From Salinibacillus aidingensis (GTDB taxonomy: Bacteria; Bacillota; Bacilli; Bacillales; Alkalibacillaceae): DNA of 64,000 nt. The notes below the pieces were generated by a model that saw nothing but the letters and a program-made list of their open reading frames with translations, made no database searches and was not told the origin of the DNA. Shown here one piece after another: positions 61,647 through 64,000 of the stretch; position 1 is the first letter of the stretch; each line of letters begins with the position of its first letter. The position numbers and the translations under genes are program-made. Location: contig NZ_BAAADO010000003.1 in NCBI RefSeq assembly GCF_039522525.1, positions 496,001-560,000 of the forward strand. The letters are read 5' to 3'.

Positions 61647-61662
61647 ATAGTGGAGTGGTTAG

Positions 61663-62178
61663 ATGTTAGGGAAATTTTTTAAAAAGAAGAATCAAGCTTC
61701 AGAAAATGCTGAGGTAAAAGATATTACGATTTTAGCACCAGTGTCAGGAGAACGGGTATCCCTTGAGGACGTTCCGGATCCTGTTTTTTCACAAAAAATG
61801 ATGGGAGAAGGTGCGGCCATTCAGCCTAAAGAAGGCAAGATTTATGCACCTGTAAATGCGGATGTTATTCAGGTATTTCCGACTAAGCACGCGATTGGTC
61901 TGAAAGCCAATAATGGTGCAGAAATTCTGATTCATGTCGGCCTTGAAACAGTAGGGCTTGAAGGAGAAGGCTTTACTGCAAAGGTCAAAGAGGGCGACAA
62001 GGTCAAACAAGGGGATCTCCTAATGGAATTTGACATCGATATCATTAAGGAAAAAGCGAAGGATACCGTGACACCGGTGATTATCACGAATACTGACGAT
62101 ATGAGCGAAATTACCGTAGATGATACAGCTAAAGAACTGACTGCAGGTGAACATCCGCTGCTTAGAGTCAGTAAATAA
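61663..62178 (+). CDS. PTS EIIA component, glucose (Crr) type
   Basis: The 171-residue product is a free-standing EIIA-Glc domain: ITILAPVSGERVSLEDVPDP, VFSQKMMGEGAAIQP, the second histidine in FPTKHAIGLKANNGAEILIH and the phospho-acceptor His91 in LIHVGLETVGLEGEGF, ending with GDLLMEFDID. An N-terminal KFFKKKNQ tail precedes it. Because EIIBC has no EIIA domain, this gene supplies the phosphoryl donor inside the operon. It starts 17 bases after scrB. A separate EIIA in this operon differs from B. subtilis sacPA, which borrows EIIA from other systems. Confidence 0.88.
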   Translation: MLGKFFKKKNQASENAEVKDITILAPVSGERVSLEDVPDPVFSQKMMGEGAAIQPKEGKIYAPVNADVIQVFPTKHAIGLKANNGAEILIHVGLETVGLEGEGFTAKVKEGDKVKQGDLLMEFDIDIIKEKAKDTVTPVIITNTDDMSEITVDDTAKELTAGEHPLLRVSK

Positions 62179-62227
62179 CCGCGTACTTCGCTGGAGTACA
62201 GCAGTGTCAGTTAAGGAGGAGAGGCGC

Positions 62228-63097
62228 ATGTTGATTGGCGGCATAGAGGCTGGTGGAACAAAATTCGTATGTGCTGTCGGGGATGAAAACGGCAATATAA
62301 AAAATAAAACAACATTTCCTACAGAGGATCCAGATCAGACGCTTGAAAATGTAGAGAAATTTTTTAAACAATATGAGATCCAGGCGCTCGGTGTTGGTAC
62401 ATTCGGGCCGGTGGATCTGGATGCTAAAAGCAATACGTATGGGACGATACAGAAAACCCCTAAAATCAATTGGCAGTACTATCCTTTTTTACAAAGACTG
62501 AAGGAAATCTTCTCGATCCCGATTGCCATGGATACAGATGTCAATGCTGCATGTCTGGGTGAATTTACGTATGGAGCTGCCCGGAATGCGGATTCAAGTC
62601 TGTATATTACGGTAGGAACTGGAATCGGTGCAGGACTGGTGCAGCACGGCCGAATATTTCAGGGGAAAAATCATTCAGAAATGGGCCATATTCTCATTCC
62701 AAGACATCCGGATGATGACTTTAAAGGGAACTGCCCCAGTCACGGCACTTGTTTTGAAGGACTCGCATCAGGTCCTGCGATTGAAAAACGCTATGGGAAA
62801 AAGGGGCATCTGCTGGCTGAAGAGGCCCATGTTTGGGAGCTTGAAGCCTTCTACTTAGCCCAAGCCATTATGAGTTACTATGTTATCCTGTCACCAGAGA
62901 AAATCATTCTTGGTGGCGGCGTCATGAAGCAGGAAAAATTATATCCAATGGTCCAGAACAAATTTATGGATTTATTAAATGGATATTTAGAAGTGAAAAA
63001 TGTAAAGAATCTGATTGTAGCTCCGGAACTCGATGATGAGCAGGGCGTCATTGGATCTGTTATGTTAGGGCTTAAAGCTTTGGAAATGAAGGCATAA
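62228..63097 (+). CDS. scrK: ROK family fructokinase
   Basis: The 289-residue product is a ROK kinase: IGGIEAGGTKFVCAVG (ATP phosphate loop), LGVGTFGPVDLD, MDTDVNAACLGEFTYG with the catalytic Asp, TVGTGIGAGLVQHG, and the zinc-binding HSEMGHILIP followed by CPSHGTCFEGLASGPAIE. It phosphorylates fructose released by ScrB to fructose-6-phosphate, completing sucrose breakdown to two glycolytic intermediates. ATG 62228 follows AAGGAGGAG; an in-frame start at 62147 overlaps the EIIA gene and is rejected. Last gene of the operon; a terminator follows. Confidence 0.9.
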   Translation: MLIGGIEAGGTKFVCAVGDENGNIKNKTTFPTEDPDQTLENVEKFFKQYEIQALGVGTFGPVDLDAKSNTYGTIQKTPKINWQYYPFLQRLKEIFSIPIAMDTDVNAACLGEFTYGAARNADSSLYITVGTGIGAGLVQHGRIFQGKNHSEMGHILIPRHPDDDFKGNCPSHGTCFEGLASGPAIEKRYGKKGHLLAEEAHVWELEAFYLAQAIMSYYVILSPEKIILGGGVMKQEKLYPMVQNKFMDLLNGYLEVKNVKNLIVAPELDDEQGVIGSVMLGLKALEMKA

Positions 63098-63161
63098 GCC
63101 GTCGTGAATTTAGGAAAATTCGTTGTCCCAATCGTGGAATAGAATATTGACCGAACGGAAG

Positions 63162-63188
63162 CCGCCTGGAAATCCAGGTGGTTTTTTT
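63162..63188 (+). terminator. Rho-independent terminator of the sucrose operon
   Basis: Arms CCGCCTGG and CCAGGTGG around AAAT, followed by seven T. The gap beyond it to 63370 holds no gene; a near-palindrome TATACTAAAGTATA at about 63262 may belong to the next promoter. Confidence 0.88.
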
Positions 63189-63370
63189 ATATGTATAATG
63201 AACGTGGGTAAACAGGAATAAGGCCGTAATATCAAGGGGAATTTATCTCGCTTTGAAGTTTATACTAAAGTATAGTTTTTCTTTCCGGTTATGTATGGTA
63301 CCTTTTTATCATACAAATAGACAGAGCTTCATGAGTCAGTTGCACATCAGGGGGAATGGGGAGGTTGAAG

Positions 63371-63520
63371 ATGAGAAAGGATGAGCTGGATAAAGAGTGG
63401 GTCACACTAATGGTTGAGGCGAAACAGATAGGTCTGACCATTGATGAGATTCGGGATTACTTTACAGACAAAGGTGCAGAAAAAAAGTTAGAAGCGAAAA
63501 AAAACGGTCTGAGGGTATAA
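63371..63520 (+). CDS. sinI: SinI-type anti-repressor (49 residues)
   Basis: The 49-residue product MRKDELDKEWVTLMVEAKQI then GLTIDEIRDYFTDKGAEKK closely follows SinI: the DKEWVTLMVEAK helix and the TIDEIRDYF helix form the dimerisation domain by which SinI (and SlrA) capture the biofilm repressor SinR. The basic tail EAKKNGLRV is longer than the core needs. GGGGAGG precedes ATG 63371. Unlike B. subtilis there is no sinR next to it; a terminator follows and then the sigX-like gene. Confidence 0.85.
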   Translation: MRKDELDKEWVTLMVEAKQIGLTIDEIRDYFTDKGAEKKLEAKKNGLRV

Positions 63521-63562
63521 GCACTAATTTGCTTTTAACAATTATACCATGCATTTGAAAAC

Positions 63563-63592
63563 AGGGATTGGTAAGGGGCCAATTCCTTTTTG
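63563..63592 (+). terminator. terminator of the sinI-like gene
   Basis: Arms AGGGATTGG and CCAATTCCT around TAAGGGG, followed by TTTTG. Confidence 0.7.
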
Positions 63593-63765
63593 TTTTGTAT
63601 AGATCAAAAAAGTTTCTATGCCGGCACCTCCACTCATTATTCATTAAAACGCCAATGGTACTAAGAAATTTCTCAAGGGAAAATATATGAATATGAATAA
63701 AAGTGTAATTTTGTCGATAGATGAATCGTCTTATACGTGAGTATGGCAATTGGGAGGAGAAGACT

Positions 63766-64000
63766 TTGACACATGAGGATACATTGACAACCTGGTTTCA
63801 TCATTACAGTGATGATGTTTATAACTTTCTGATTTATTATGTGGGACACGGGGATGTGGAGGATATGGTTCAGGAGGTATTCATCAAGGCCCTGAATCAT
63901 ATAGATACCTTTAAACACGAGTCCAAGCCGAAAACGTGGCTCTTTAGTATTGCCCGTAATGTTGCGATTGATCATATGCGAAAAAAGAAGAGGAATCGCA
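63766..64000 (+). CDS. sigX: ECF sigma factor (SigX-like), 3' end cut by window edge
   Basis: From TTG 63766 (GGGAGGAG six bases upstream) 78 codons are visible: an N-terminal YSDDVYNFLIYYVGHGDVED, then MVQEVFIKALNHIDTFKHES with KPKTWLFSIARNVAIDHMRK. This is region 2 of an extracytoplasmic-function sigma factor, including the -10 recognition helix, and the wording is close to B. subtilis SigX, which controls cell-envelope charge and antimicrobial peptide resistance. Its anti-sigma gene would lie beyond the window. Confidence 0.85.
   Translation, partial: MTHEDTLTTWFHHYSDDVYNFLIYYVGHGDVEDMVQEVFIKALNHIDTFKHESKPKTWLFSIARNVAIDHMRKKKRNR

Noticed and set aside
1..64000. CRISPR arrays, tRNA/rRNA genes, insertion sequences, prophage genes
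   Set aside because: Looked for regular spacer repeats, tRNA-like cloverleaf ends, transposase motifs and phage structural genes; none was recognised.

Overview
The window looks like chromosome of a spore-forming, aerobic member of the Bacillaceae. GC is moderately low and most genes have strong GGAGG-type ribosome binding sites, often with TTG or GTG starts. Markers of that group include a SinI-type anti-repressor, an ECF sigma factor resembling SigX, a bacillopeptidase F-like protease, YuxL, YetJ and YngG homologues, CcpA-type cre sites and a CwlC-like cell-wall amidase without signal peptide. No rRNA, tRNA, CRISPR array, phage or transposase gene was seen. Species cannot be fixed from the window.

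Left part (1-9.5 kb): a cut-off HsdR-N-type nuclease domain protein, small membrane and stress proteins, several decayed genes (an antitoxin stub, an internally deleted DUF5694 gene), a DUF3139 gene apparently starting with ATT, a YetJ-type Bax-inhibitor channel and a MazG-type pyrophosphohydrolase bracketed by two long palindromes. At 9.6-22.1 kb lies a defence island: dptF-dptG-dptH (restriction half of the Dnd phosphorothioation system) facing a PLD-nuclease/SF2-helicase/DUF3427 protein preceded by a Nudix gene. The dnd modification genes are not in the window.

Middle (22.4-47 kb): a catabolite-repressed amidohydrolase/DUF59/DJ-1 operon resembling monooxygenase accessory genes; a CdaR-type regulator facing glycolate oxidase glcD-glcF; a TetR plus paired SMR efflux operon; a DAACS symporter; a YeeE/TsuA thiosulfate-type transporter preceded by a thioredoxin whose first active-site cysteine codon is an in-frame TGA; the CwlC-like amidase; two S9 peptidases; and a previously easy-to-miss type I toxin with a convergent candidate antisense RNA.

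Right part (47-64 kb): a 1,465-residue bacillopeptidase F-like protease, a class I c-di-GMP riboswitch with terminator upstream of a stand-alone CheY-like receiver, an NCS2 purine permease, HMG-CoA lyase behind an attenuator-like leader and a perfect cre match, a two-domain rhodanese, and a complete sucrose operon (scrR, EIIBC, sucrose-6-P hydrolase, its own EIIA, fructokinase) with three ScrR-type operators. It ends with a sinI-like gene and the start of sigX.

Two families of short palindromic repeats (called A and B here) sit almost exclusively just after stop codons. Family B copies point the same way as the gene they follow in five of six cases. All identifications rest on reading the sequence and remembered family features; no database search was possible.
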